Part shown: positions 8,419 to 17,056 of the stretch, piece after piece
How positions within the stretch are numbered: position 1 is the first letter of the stretch
How the letters are laid out: each line of letters opens with the position of its first letter
Source: Spirochaetota bacterium
GTDB taxonomy: Bacteria > Spirochaetota > UBA12135 > COTS27 > JAFLEE01
Direction: 5' to 3'
Length of the DNA: 64,000 nucleotides
NCBI GenBank assembly: GCA_017302015.1
Contig: JAFLEE010000004.1
Span: forward strand, 62,001-126,000
Made by a program: the position numbers and the translations under genes
The notes under the pieces: model-generated
What the model saw: the letters and a program-made list of their open reading frames with translations, nothing else
Databases searched by the model: none
What the model was told of the DNA's origin: nothing

Positions 8419-8844
8419 ATGCTCGATTTCAGCGTCTCCGTCCTCCCCCTGTTGACCGTGGCGGTCGTCAATTTTTTCCTCAGTTGGATCTACTATTCCC
8501 CCGCGGTGCCCTGGTTCAAGGTGTGGCAGAAGGCGGTGGGGATGGATCCTTCCAAGACGACGATGTCGGAAGAGGATAAAAAGCAGCTGCCCCGCCTCAT
8601 GGGGGGGGCCGTTCTCGCCACATTCCTCCTCTCCTACGGTTTACAAGTCATCGTCCACAGCGTGAAGGCGACGGACTTCGCTTCCGGCGCCCTCGTGGGC
8701 GTGGTGCTTTGCCTCGCCTTCGCCGTGACCCAGGGGTTCAATTCCCAATTCGAGGGGCGCAAACCGGTGCTCCTCGTGCTCAATAACGTGCTCTACCTCG
8801 TGACCTACGCCGGATTCGGGGGCCTCGTCGCGGTCTGGAGATAG
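8419..8844 (+). CDS. DUF1761-type small membrane protein
   Basis: A 141-residue integral membrane protein with four predicted spans (roughly 5-22, 58-78, 86-104, 118-138). The early FFLSWIYYSPAVPWFKVW segment resembles the DUF1761 family, whose function is unknown. The start ATG at 8419 has a good GAGAGGAAC ribosome-binding site. It lies 78 nt after dnaE2 in the same direction, but nothing ties it to DNA repair. Confidence 0.75.
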   Translation: MLDFSVSVLPLLTVAVVNFFLSWIYYSPAVPWFKVWQKAVGMDPSKTTMSEEDKKQLPRLMGGAVLATFLLSYGLQVIVHSVKATDFASGALVGVVLCLAFAVTQGFNSQFEGRKPVLLVLNNVLYLVTYAGFGGLVAVWR

Positions 8845-8879
8845 CGGTTTCGGATTCGCCTGCGCCGTCGCGCGGAGGC

Positions 8880-8902
8880 ATGAAGCATCCTGGATGCTTC
8901 AT
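8880..8902 (+). repeat. Perfect 23-bp palindrome between the DUF1761 and LacI genes
   Basis: Arms ATGAAGCATCC (8880-8890) and GGATGCTTCAT (8892-8902) around a single T. It lies 36 nt after the DUF1761 stop and about 70 nt before the LacI promoter. There is no T-run after it, so a standard intrinsic terminator is unlikely. It may be a protein-binding site or an mRNA 3'-end hairpin. Confidence 0.7.
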
Positions 8903-8969
8903 GGTGCCCCGTTTGAAATGCGGCCGATCATCCGAACACCGCGCGGGTCGTTCGGCGCGCCGGGCCGCC

Positions 8970-9015
8970 TTGACACACCCCCGGCTACAATTCCATAATA
9001 GTCCCATATGGGACT
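8970..9015 (+). promoter_or_regulatory. Promoter of the LacI gene with a perfect 16-bp palindrome over the start codon
   Basis: TTGACA (8970-8975), an 18-nt spacer and CATAAT (8994-8999) form a strong sigma70-type promoter. The palindrome AGTCCCATATGGGACT (9000-9015) follows directly and contains the ATG (9008-9010). Transcription should start near 9006-9008, so the mRNA looks leaderless and the palindrome is placed to act as an autoregulatory operator. There is no Shine-Dalgarno sequence. Confidence 0.7.
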
Positions 9016-10039
9016 CAAAAAGCCCTCCCGCCCGGGCGGAGCGGCCCTCACCCAAGTTCAGATCGCCCGACTCGCGAAGGTTTCCCGGCGTTCGGTCTAT
9101 AATTTTCTCCAGGGGCGCCATGAGCGCCTGAGCGCCGGGGTGCGGGAGCGCATCGAGGGGATCGTCAAGACCCACCATTACGCCACGCCCTTCTTCATCG
9201 ATCTGCTGCGCAAGAAGAAAAACCCCTACGTCGCGGTGGCCATCGGGCGCATCAGCAACGAGTTCTACACCCAATTCCTCACGGGCCTCCTCACCGGCCT
9301 GCAGGAGCGGGGGCTCCACGGGGTGCTGGTGACGGGGCAATCGGGCGCCGACATCGTGGGCATGGCCGCCCAGCAGCGCTTCGGCGCCTTCTTCAGCACG
9401 GGCGAGGGCATCTCCCTGGAGCAGGCGGATTTCCTCGCCGAACGGAAATTGCCCCTGGTGGCCTTCGAGGGCCATCGCCTCGCGGCCCACGGGGCCTCGG
9501 TGGTGGGGCTCGACCACCCGGCCAACATGAAGACGCTCGTGGATTTCCTCGCGGCGCGGAAGTACCGAAGCCTCGGGATGATCGGCCGTCGTGACGCGAA
9601 GGAAGCGGGCAGCCGGGAAGTTTGCCTGGAACGTTTTTCGGCCGCCGCGGGGCTGGCGTTCCGCCGGGAATGGATCATCCCCGGGAACGACCAGCAGGCC
9701 TTGGCCTACGACGAAGTCCGGAAATTGGTGCGGGAGAAGAACCGGCCCGAAGCGATCTTCACCCATAACGATTTCACCGCGGCGGCCGTGCTCGCGGCGC
9801 TCCACGATAGCAAGGTGGCGGTGCCCGGGGAGATGGGCGTCATCGGGCAGGATGGGGTGGCCTCCGCGGCCTTCCTGTGGCCCGCCCTCACCACCCTCGA
9901 CCTCGATTTCCCGGCGATCATCGGCGCCTGCGTCGAGCGGATCGCCGCGCGCCACGGGGGGCAGGCGGTGACCCCGAATACCATCGCCCTCGCCGGGAAG
10001 ATGGTCGAACGCGGGAGTACCCGCAGGATGGAGGGCTGA
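9008..10039 (+). CDS. LacI-family transcriptional regulator
   Basis: A 343-residue repressor. The N-terminal helix-turn-helix and hinge (QIARLAKVSRRSVYNFLQG, about residues 18-36) are of LacI type, although somewhat degenerate. A periplasmic-binding-protein-like sugar-sensing domain follows (about 70-335), with the family features FTHNDFTAAAVLAAL and MGVIGQDG. The gene is 1 nt upstream of the GH53 galactanase and surely co-transcribed with it, so its ligand is probably a galactan-derived sugar (inference). The ATG at 9008 lies inside a perfect palindrome. Confidence 0.92.
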   Translation: MGLKKPSRPGGAALTQVQIARLAKVSRRSVYNFLQGRHERLSAGVRERIEGIVKTHHYATPFFIDLLRKKKNPYVAVAIGRISNEFYTQFLTGLLTGLQERGLHGVLVTGQSGADIVGMAAQQRFGAFFSTGEGISLEQADFLAERKLPLVAFEGHRLAAHGASVVGLDHPANMKTLVDFLAARKYRSLGMIGRRDAKEAGSREVCLERFSAAAGLAFRREWIIPGNDQQALAYDEVRKLVREKNRPEAIFTHNDFTAAAVLAALHDSKVAVPGEMGVIGQDGVASAAFLWPALTTLDLDFPAIIGACVERIAARHGGQAVTPNTIALAGKMVERGSTRRMEG

Positions 10040-10040
10040 G

Positions 10041-11144
10041 ATGCCGGCGATCTCGTCCGTATTTCGTGCGGGAATCGCGGGGGCATTGGGGGCTTCCATG
10101 GCGCTTTCCCTCGGGGCGTTCGGCGAGGCGCCGCCTTCCTTCGCCTTGGGAGCCGACCTATCCATGCTCGAGCCCATGGAAAAGCAGGGGGTCGTCTTCA
10201 AGGAGGCCTCGGGGAAACCCCGCGATGCCATGGCCTTGTTCGTGGAGCACGGGTGGACATGGTTCCGCATCCGACTGTTCGTGAAGCCAGCCTCCGAAGG
10301 CGGGGCCATCCAGGATCTTCCCTTCGCGCTTCGCTACGGGCGCCGGGTGAAGAACGCCGGCGGGAAATTGCTCCTGGACCTGCACTACTCGGATACGTGG
10401 GCCGACCCCGGCCGTCAGGAGACCCCCGCCGCCTGGCGAACCCTCCCCGAAGCGGAAATGGAGAAGACGGTGGAGGCATACACCCGCGGGGTGCTACGGG
10501 CCTTCGCCTCCAACGATTCGGTACCGGACATGGTGCAGGTGGGGAATGAAATCACGCCCGGGATGCTTTGGCCAACGGGAAGGAACGATAGCCGAGAAGG
10601 CTGGGAGCGTTTCTGCCGCTACCTCAAGGCCGCGATCCGCGGGGTCGACCCGGGCCCCAACTTCGCCAAGCCGGCCATCATGATCCATATCGACAAGGGA
10701 GGGAAGGCGGAAACCGTGGGTTGGTTCTACGACGAACTCGAGGCCGCGAAGGTATCCTGGGACGTGATGGGCCTCAGTTTTTACCCCTGGTGGCACGGCA
10801 CGCTGTCCGCCCTGGAAAAGACCCTCGCATTGGCCGCGACCCGTTACCGCAAACCCATCGTGGTGGTGGAGACCGCATACCCATGGAGTGAGCCGGAGCG
10901 ATTTTCGAAGGAGAACGAAAAACGGAACCTCGAATTCCCCATCACGCCCGAGGGCCAAGCGGCGTATTGGAAGGCGGTGGTGGCCTTGGTGCGGCAAGCA
11001 CCGCATGGCCTCGGACGGGGCGTATTCGCCTGGGAACCCGCGTGGATCCGAACGAAATGGTATGGCGGCGCCAACGCCTTTTTCGACCGGGAGGGCAAAG
11101 CGTTGCCCATCCTCAGCGGGACGCCGGGGATCATGGACCGTTAG
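10041..11144 (+). CDS. GH53 endo-beta-1,4-galactanase, exported
   Basis: A 367-residue arabinogalactan endo-1,4-beta-galactosidase. A Sec-type signal peptide covers about the first 30 residues. The catalytic barrel has GADLSMLE, TWFRIRLFV and LLLDLHYSDTWADP, with acid/base Glu170 in VGNEITPGMLWP and nucleophile Glu277 in VVVETAYPW. Both catalytic glutamates are intact. It would cut beta-1,4-galactan side chains of pectin outside the cytoplasm. It is co-transcribed with the LacI regulator. No dedicated transporter is adjacent. Confidence 0.93.
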   Translation: MPAISSVFRAGIAGALGASMALSLGAFGEAPPSFALGADLSMLEPMEKQGVVFKEASGKPRDAMALFVEHGWTWFRIRLFVKPASEGGAIQDLPFALRYGRRVKNAGGKLLLDLHYSDTWADPGRQETPAAWRTLPEAEMEKTVEAYTRGVLRAFASNDSVPDMVQVGNEITPGMLWPTGRNDSREGWERFCRYLKAAIRGVDPGPNFAKPAIMIHIDKGGKAETVGWFYDELEAAKVSWDVMGLSFYPWWHGTLSALEKTLALAATRYRKPIVVVETAYPWSEPERFSKENEKRNLEFPITPEGQAAYWKAVVALVRQAPHGLGRGVFAWEPAWIRTKWYGGANAFFDREGKALPILSGTPGIMDR

Positions 11145-11513
11145 GAGACCGGCCCTGGCCGGAACCCGGGGAGCGGCGCGGGCCCGAAGGGGTCGTCCCC
11201 TATTCTCGACGACCCTCGCTCGGCGGAACGTCGACAAACCCGTAAACTCGAGGTGTTTTCGGGCCGCGTGACCGATCCACGCGCTGCCCACCGGGGCGCC
11301 GCCTCCCCACCTGATCCGGAATCGGGAGGGAGGTAACCGCGCTTCTCACCTTCTCGCGTCGAATGTCCCATGGGCGCATCGAGTTTTGGCCCGTTTAGAA
11401 CGGAACCATAGCGGGACGAACCCGTGAAACGACCGGTGTTCCTTTCGCCACGATCGCAGGCGCCCTTTTCGGCCCATCGGATCCAACCTGAACGGAGCCG
11501 GGAAGCGTTCGCG
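11145..11513. other. Convergent intergenic region without a recognised gene
   Basis: This 369-nt gap separates the 3' ends of the GH53 gene and the leftward kinase gene. No coding signal, T-run terminator or RNA gene is seen. The only structure noted is a weak inverted repeat (GGTCGT at 11191-11196, ACGACC at 11209-11214). Confidence 0.5.
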
Positions 11514-13727
11514 CTAGAGCGTGAAGGTGAGCTCGCAGCGGGTACCCGCGCCGCTGTGGATCTCGAAGGTCCCCCCGATCTGCTTGACCAGCATGTCCAC
11601 CAGGCGGTGCCCGAAGCCCTTGCGGCGCTCTCCGCCGTCGTCCGCCGGGAGCCCGACCCCGTCATCCTCCACCCGCAGGTGGACGCGCTCGCCGTCGAGG
11701 GAGACCGCCAGGCGCAAACTCCCCGAATCCCGCCCGATGAAGGCGTACTTCATGGCGTTGGTGATGAGTTCGTTGACGATGATCCCGGCGGGCACCAGGT
11801 TCTTCGATTGGATCGTGAAATCGGCGATCTCCCCCGTGACCGCCACGCGGTCGCGGTTGGGGAAAAGGGAGGTGACCGTTTCGAGGAGGCCGGAGAAATA
11901 CGCCCGGCTCGAGACCGAGGAATGGCCCTCCGAGAGAAGCAAGCTCTCGTAGAGCACCCGCATGCTGCGCACCCGGGCGATGGCGTCCTGGAGGGAGGAG
12001 AGGGCTTCGGGGTTGCGGCTGGTGCGCGCCTGGAGCACGAGGAAGCTTTCGATGGAGGCGATATTGTTCTTGATCCGATGGTGGACCTCCTGGAGGAGCA
12101 GGGTCTTCTCGCGCACCGCCGCCTCGAGGGCTTCCTCGGCGCGCCGGCTGCGGGTGACGTCCATGGTGAAGCCCGCCAGGAACCGCGGTTTCCCCGGCAG
12201 GTCGATGGGGAATTTGAGGGTGGTGTAGGAGCGGTCGGCGAAGGCCTCGTCCACCGAGATCAGGTTCCCTTCGCGGATCACCCGCAGGTCGTCGGCCACC
12301 ATCGATTTGGAGAGTTCCCCGGGGAAGAGTTCCTCCATGGATTTCCCGAGGATCTCGGCGAGGGGCCGGCCCAGGAGGCCCTCGTAATTCCGGCTCAGGC
12401 GGATCGGCCGGGCGTTCTCGTCCTTGAAGAAGACGTAGATGGGGCTATGCTCGAGGAATTGGGAAAAGATGGCTTCCGTCTCGCGCAGGGCGTCGCTGGT
12501 GCGCAATCGCAGGAGCGCCCCGCCGACCTGGAAGGAGATCGTCTCGACGGCGTGGCGGATGCCGGGGGGGAAGGCGTCGAAGCGGCGCGAGGCGAGGTAG
12601 AGGGCCGCGATGAGTTTGCCCTGGCTCATGACCGGGATGACGGCGAGGGCCCGCAGGCCTTCGCGCGCGCGCACCTCGTCGTCCTCCGTCAGGAGGTTCC
12701 CGTAATTGCCGTACCAGGGCCGCCCGGAAAGCACGAGGCGCGCCGTGGGGGCGTGGGCGTCGAAATGGGAGACCCGCGCGGCGAACGCCGGGGAGAGGCC
12801 CCGGTGCACGGCCATCGAGATCGATTTCGATTCGGCGTCGGCGAGGTAGATCCCGCAGGCGTCCACGGCCTCCAGTTGGACCACCGCGCGCAGGACGGCC
12901 TCGAGGCCGAGCTTCAAGTCGGCGCAGGAGTTGAGTTCTACGGCGAGGTCGTGGCTGACCTGTAGGAGGTGCTCGATCTGGCGGCTGGCGGTGATGTCCG
13001 ACATCACGCCACGGAAGCCCGAAAGAGAGCGGCCCTCTTCCACCCTCTGGAGGGCGATACGCAGCCATTTGACCGTACCGTCGGCGGCGGTGAGGAAGAA
13101 CTCCCCCGCGCTCTCCCCCGCTTCGAGAGCCCGCGCCCATTGGGAGGCCCATGCCGCGGCGCACCCGGGATCGAGGAGCTCCGCGAGATCATGGCCGAGA
13201 TGGTCTTCGGGCCGCAGCCCCGCGATGCGCGAGAGGGCGGGGGAGAGGTAGGTGAGTTTCCCCGCGGGGTCGAGGGAGAAGACGACATCGTGGAGCGTCT
13301 CGACGAGGGCGCGGTAGCGGGCGCTGCTCTCGGACTCCTTCCGCCGCGACTCGTGGAGGCGGAAGGCCATCTTGATCGATGCGATGAACACGGTCTCGCC
13401 CGAGTTCTTCACGATGTAGCCGTAGGAGGTGATGCCCTCGGTCTTGGCCACGATCTCGCGGGCGGTATGGGAGGAGACGAAGATGAGGGGAAGCTCCCGC
13501 TCGGCGAGGATGCGTTCGGCGGCGCGGGTACCGTCCATGCCCGGCCCCAGGTTGATGTCCATGAGCACGAGGTCGATCTCGGCGCGGCGGCGGACGGTTT
13601 CGAGGGCCTCTTCGCCGGAGGTGGAGGCGAGCACGGCGAAGCCGTAGGCCTCGAGGGTGAGGGCCTGCGTCTGGGCGAGGGCCGGTTCGTCCTCCACCAG
13701 GAGGATCAGTTTTTTTCCGTCGACCAT
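11514..13727 (-). CDS. Receiver-PAS-GAF-PAS sensor histidine kinase (HisKA_2/HWE type)
   Basis: A 737-residue soluble signalling protein. The receiver comes first (1-120), with phospho-acceptor Asp57 in VLMDINLG and a switch Ser in FVSSHT. Next are a PAS domain (about 130-245), a GAF domain (about 265-410) and a second PAS (about 420-535). The transmitter follows, with His near 548 in EVHHRIKNN (HisKA_2), then an ATPase domain with the N-box ELITNAMKYAF and DDGVGLP. No membrane span is seen, so the input is cytoplasmic or comes by phosphotransfer to the receiver. It lies 16 nt downstream of the heparinase-like lyase on the same strand. An output regulator is not visible. Confidence 0.9.
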   Translation of the reverse strand: MVDGKKLILLVEDEPALAQTQALTLEAYGFAVLASTSGEEALETVRRRAEIDLVLMDINLGPGMDGTRAAERILAERELPLIFVSSHTAREIVAKTEGITSYGYIVKNSGETVFIASIKMAFRLHESRRKESESSARYRALVETLHDVVFSLDPAGKLTYLSPALSRIAGLRPEDHLGHDLAELLDPGCAAAWASQWARALEAGESAGEFFLTAADGTVKWLRIALQRVEEGRSLSGFRGVMSDITASRQIEHLLQVSHDLAVELNSCADLKLGLEAVLRAVVQLEAVDACGIYLADAESKSISMAVHRGLSPAFAARVSHFDAHAPTARLVLSGRPWYGNYGNLLTEDDEVRAREGLRALAVIPVMSQGKLIAALYLASRRFDAFPPGIRHAVETISFQVGGALLRLRTSDALRETEAIFSQFLEHSPIYVFFKDENARPIRLSRNYEGLLGRPLAEILGKSMEELFPGELSKSMVADDLRVIREGNLISVDEAFADRSYTTLKFPIDLPGKPRFLAGFTMDVTRSRRAEEALEAAVREKTLLLQEVHHRIKNNIASIESFLVLQARTSRNPEALSSLQDAIARVRSMRVLYESLLLSEGHSSVSSRAYFSGLLETVTSLFPNRDRVAVTGEIADFTIQSKNLVPAGIIVNELITNAMKYAFIGRDSGSLRLAVSLDGERVHLRVEDDGVGLPADDGGERRKGFGHRLVDMLVKQIGGTFEIHSGAGTRCELTFTL

Positions 13728-13743
13728 GGCGTGCCCCCGTTCC

Positions 13744-16700
13744 CTACGGCCGCAGAAAGGCCAATTCCACCACGCTATTCCAAGCGTTCACGCTATTGCC
13801 GAGGCCGGTGAAGCGGACGAAGCGGGCGGCGGCGGGCTTCCCCAAGGGAAAGATCTCGGCGCCCTGGGCCGCGCCCCGGCTTCGGGCGGCGAGGACCTTC
13901 TCCCAGGCCTTGCCGTCCAGGGAGACCGCGATCTCGAAAGAGGTGCTGCGTTCGCCGCCCTTGAAGAAGATGGCCACGACGCGGTCGAGCCGTTCCATCG
14001 CGGCGAACTCGCAGGTCAGGGTTTGGCCCGCGCCTTCGGCGGACCAGCGGGTGTTCAGATCACCGTCTACCGCCCCGGAGGCGAGGTTCTCGTCGCTGGA
14101 ACTCGCGACGGCCCTGACGACGGGGATGCGGCCCTCCTTCGGGAACTCCATGGGGTCGACGGGCTTGCCGGCGAACCGCACCAGGGTTTCCAGGAGGCGC
14201 GCGCCGTTTCTCGCGGTGATGCGCGCGGTGCCCGGGACCGCGGTCGCTTGGGCCAGCGAGATCGCGGTGGCGGGATGCTTCGCCCGCGCCGTCACCACGG
14301 GGGGGATGCCCCCTTCCCATTGGACCCGATATTCGAACTTGAGCGGCGAAAACCCGGGGAGTTCCTTGCCATCCACTTGGAGTCCGGCCAAATCGAGGTC
14401 TCGCCGGTCCACCAGGGCCCAGGCATCGATATTTTGATCCAGGCCGGGGGGGAGGGGACCGGGGGTTTCGCCCTCGGCGAGCGGGGTGCAGAGCACGGTG
14501 AGGGTGATCCGCCGAGACGGGGCCGGGTTGAGCGCCAATTTCCGCACGCCGGAGTTCTGGCTTTGCTTCAGCTGCGGCGACTCGGGGAAGGGCCGCGCGT
14601 CGCGGACGGAAAAGACGGCGTCTTTCTCGAGCGCTTGGAGGTGGAAACGCCGGCCCGCGGAAGAGAGCGTCGCCTCGCGGCCGTCCGCGGAGAGCGCGAT
14701 CGCCGCGCGGGTGTGGAGGAACCACCACACGGGAACGGGCTCGGACAATTCGACCTCATCCCTCAGGAGGATGCGCTTGCGCCCATCGATGAGCCGCGCC
14801 CCCCGCTTCGCCCTGTCGACGGCGGGCCAGACGCGGGAGAGGTCGGCGACCACGAAGGCCTCATCGGGGGAGGTTTCGAGGCGGGTGATGGAGGCTTTGG
14901 CCCCGGGATCCTGGTTTCCGCCGTCGTGGCGGGCGGGGTCGATCGAGAGGGTATTGTGGCCCTCGGTCTTGAGCCGGTAGTATTTCCATCGGTCGGCGCC
15001 GAAGACGCCGGGGGCGTTGTAATTCTCCCCCTCGATGTCGATGGCCCATCGCTCGCCGAGGGCCTCGAGGATCACGCTGCCCAGGTCGAGGTGGCCATGG
15101 GGGGCCCGATTATCCCCGGCCTTGAGGCCGACGAAGGCGGCGAGGGGGTCGGCCCAGGATCCCCGCAGCGTCGCGACCTCGACGCCGCGGAAATGGCGGT
15201 CGAGGGGGAGCGGGCGGCCATCGGCCTTCATCGGCTCGTAGAAAAGAAGCTCGTCCGCGGTGGCGGATGCGTACGTGAGGGCGTAATCCTGGTAGAGCGC
15301 TTGCCCCGTCTTGGCGGCGAGCCAGAAGAGTTCGGGGAGGGAGGGGGGCTTTTCCCCGCTGTCCGAATAGTTGAAACTGCGGCGTGACGGGGAGACGAGG
15401 AAGGTCGGGAAGGCCCCCGTCTTCCAGAAGCCGGGAAAGGCGCCGCCCGAGAGCAGGCCGAAATCGCTCCCGCAGGCGGATTCCAAGGATGCGGCATAAT
15501 CGATGGTGTACTTCACCGTGCCCCACCAATAGCCCGTGCCCTCGAACCAGGCCCCGTCGGGCTCGAACTGGGGGAGCATCCACTGCACATTCGAGAAGGC
15601 GGCGGGGAGGATGCGGGCGGCGGCCGCGGGATGGCTCGGGGCCACGGCGAGGGCGGCCACGGAGAGGCCCCCGTTGCAGATGACGTTCCAATTATTGTTC
15701 GCCCGGGCCCAAAAGGCCTTCCCCTCCTCGAGGGCCTTGATCCCCGGGTCGAGGCCCAAGCGGACGATCGATTCGGCGGCGAGCGTTCGGTCGGCTGCGG
15801 AGAGGCCATCGTAGCACCAGTCATAGCCGATGGCCACCGCCAGCGCCATCTCCGCGGTATCGAGGAAATGCCGCGGGTTCCAATCGGGGAAGGCGCAGAC
15901 GGCCCGAAGTTCCGCGGCCGCGCGGTCGACGTAGCGCGCCTCCCCGGTGATTCGCCAGGCGAGGCCCAGGGCGATCATCCGCCGCTCGACCTTCTTGCTG
16001 GTCTCCAGAAGACGGAGTCCATCGGGGATCTCGTAACGGGCCGCCGGTTCGGCGAGGAGGCGATCGGCCCCCTGGCGGGTTTTATCCCACCAACCCGCCG
16101 CGACCCGGTCGGTCTTCAGCAGCTCGCGGATTCGCGCGAGCCGGGACGGGGTGAGCATGAGGCGGGGGTGGACATCCTTCACGGAAGCGAGGAATTGCCG
16201 GGCCGTGGGCGCGGGGACCGGCGGAAGGAAGGCCGCGGGGCCCGCGGTTTTCGCCGGTTCGGGGGGGAGCCCCAGGTCATCCATTTGCCAACCACCGATC
16301 CAAGCTTCCCCCCTATTCCCCGTGGAGGAATAGAGCCACGCGAGGCACCAAGCGGCGTTGCTGGGGGCCAATTCCTCGAAGGCTTGGGTCCGGAATCCAT
16401 CGGGGTTGCCGGAAAGCCCCTTCACGCGCTCCGGGGCCAGGAAGCCCCGTTTCGCATCGTACCAATTGAAGAAAAGGGCGAGACCGCCGCCCTTGACCGA
16501 GACGGATTGGCGGTAGCGGTGCCCCGGGAGGACGGCGACCCAGCGCCCCATCCCCACGCCCTCCTTGGGGTCCTCATCTTTTAGGTGGACGACGGGGCGG
16601 CCGTCCAAGATGCCCAGGGTGAGAGCCGTGGTGCGGCCGTTCGGGGCGGGCCGAGCTTCCCAGCCCGAGGGGATCGGGCCGCGCTCCGCCGGGATAAAGG

Positions 16701-16773
16701 CCGAAGGACCTAGCGCTTGGGCCGAGATCGCGGCGACGAACAGGAAGGGAAAAGCGACGACTTTCAGGCCCAT
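13744..16773 (-). CDS. Exported heparinase II/III-like polysaccharide lyase with C-terminal F5/8-type domain
   Basis: A 1009-residue protein with a signal peptide (about 1-20). It has an N-terminal beta-sandwich (about 25-155), an (alpha/alpha) toroid (about 180-480; RLMLTPSRLARI), and a beta-sheet lyase domain with HGHLDLGS (about 555-562) and EGHNTLSID. A discoidin (F5/8 C)-like domain forms the C-terminus (about 870-1009; LNTRWSAEGAGQTL, ending NSVNAWNSVVELAFL). The fold suggests beta-elimination of uronic-acid polysaccharides in the periplasm or outside. The substrate is not known; alginate, heparinoids or pectin-like chains are options. The final domain closely resembles that of the 30.5 kb lyase. 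Confidence 0.87.
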   Translation of the reverse strand: MGLKVVAFPFLFVAAISAQALGPSAFIPAERGPIPSGWEARPAPNGRTTALTLGILDGRPVVHLKDEDPKEGVGMGRWVAVLPGHRYRQSVSVKGGGLALFFNWYDAKRGFLAPERVKGLSGNPDGFRTQAFEELAPSNAAWCLAWLYSSTGNRGEAWIGGWQMDDLGLPPEPAKTAGPAAFLPPVPAPTARQFLASVKDVHPRLMLTPSRLARIRELLKTDRVAAGWWDKTRQGADRLLAEPAARYEIPDGLRLLETSKKVERRMIALGLAWRITGEARYVDRAAAELRAVCAFPDWNPRHFLDTAEMALAVAIGYDWCYDGLSAADRTLAAESIVRLGLDPGIKALEEGKAFWARANNNWNVICNGGLSVAALAVAPSHPAAAARILPAAFSNVQWMLPQFEPDGAWFEGTGYWWGTVKYTIDYAASLESACGSDFGLLSGGAFPGFWKTGAFPTFLVSPSRRSFNYSDSGEKPPSLPELFWLAAKTGQALYQDYALTYASATADELLFYEPMKADGRPLPLDRHFRGVEVATLRGSWADPLAAFVGLKAGDNRAPHGHLDLGSVILEALGERWAIDIEGENYNAPGVFGADRWKYYRLKTEGHNTLSIDPARHDGGNQDPGAKASITRLETSPDEAFVVADLSRVWPAVDRAKRGARLIDGRKRILLRDEVELSEPVPVWWFLHTRAAIALSADGREATLSSAGRRFHLQALEKDAVFSVRDARPFPESPQLKQSQNSGVRKLALNPAPSRRITLTVLCTPLAEGETPGPLPPGLDQNIDAWALVDRRDLDLAGLQVDGKELPGFSPLKFEYRVQWEGGIPPVVTARAKHPATAISLAQATAVPGTARITARNGARLLETLVRFAGKPVDPMEFPKEGRIPVVRAVASSSDENLASGAVDGDLNTRWSAEGAGQTLTCEFAAMERLDRVVAIFFKGGERSTSFEIAVSLDGKAWEKVLAARSRGAAQGAEIFPLGKPAAARFVRFTGLGNSVNAWNSVVELAFLRP

Positions 16774-16878
16774 GGCGCCCCCCGGGGCGATTGTCGCATC
16801 CCTGCGGGGCGGTCAGAGGGCTTGCTTTCCGGCTTGGAGGTGCAAAATAAACGGCGGGGGGGATCCTAAATTTTTTTC

Positions 16879-16907
16879 TTGACGAACGCGTCCTGGAAAT
16901 GCATTAT
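16879..16907 (+). promoter_or_regulatory. Promoter of the orphan structured RNA
   Basis: TTGACG (16879-16884), a 17-nt spacer and CATTAT (16902-16907), in an AT-rich patch behind a seven-T run. It points rightward, away from the heparinase-like gene, and would start transcription near 16914. Confidence 0.6.
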
Positions 16908-16937
16908 TAGGTTACACAAAAAGGAGGTGATCAACAT

Positions 16938-16982
16938 ATGAACCAACGCTTATGGATGACCGGTGAGGTGGCTGAGCGATAA
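16938..16982 (+). CDS. 14-residue mini-ORF in the structured RNA
   Basis: ATG at 16938, 5 nt after the perfect Shine-Dalgarno block AAGGAGGTGATC, encodes MNQRLWMTGEVAER and ends in TAA. The spacing from GGAGG to ATG is about 10 nt. The last codons lie in the left arm of the downstream hairpin. TGEVAER resembles the start of an excisionase/MerR-type helix, but the frame stops at once, so this may be a leader peptide or a relic of such a gene. Confidence 0.45.
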   Translation: MNQRLWMTGEVAER

Positions 16983-17056
16983 GCCAGACCCTCGTTGCCA
17001 GAAGGCCCTCCCTCGAGAACGACGGGAAGCTTATGGCAGTCCCATCAGACCACCGC

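Noticed and set aside
8880-9131. Small plus-strand ORF beginning in the 23-bp palindrome
   Set aside because: Arg/Ser/Pro-rich translation, no ribosome-binding site, and it overlaps the LacI gene in another frame.
16915-16935. Fragment of a 16S rRNA 3' end on the minus strand
   Set aside because: Only the anti-Shine-Dalgarno complement matches; the neighbouring bases do not continue 16S. It is a strong ribosome-binding site on the plus strand.
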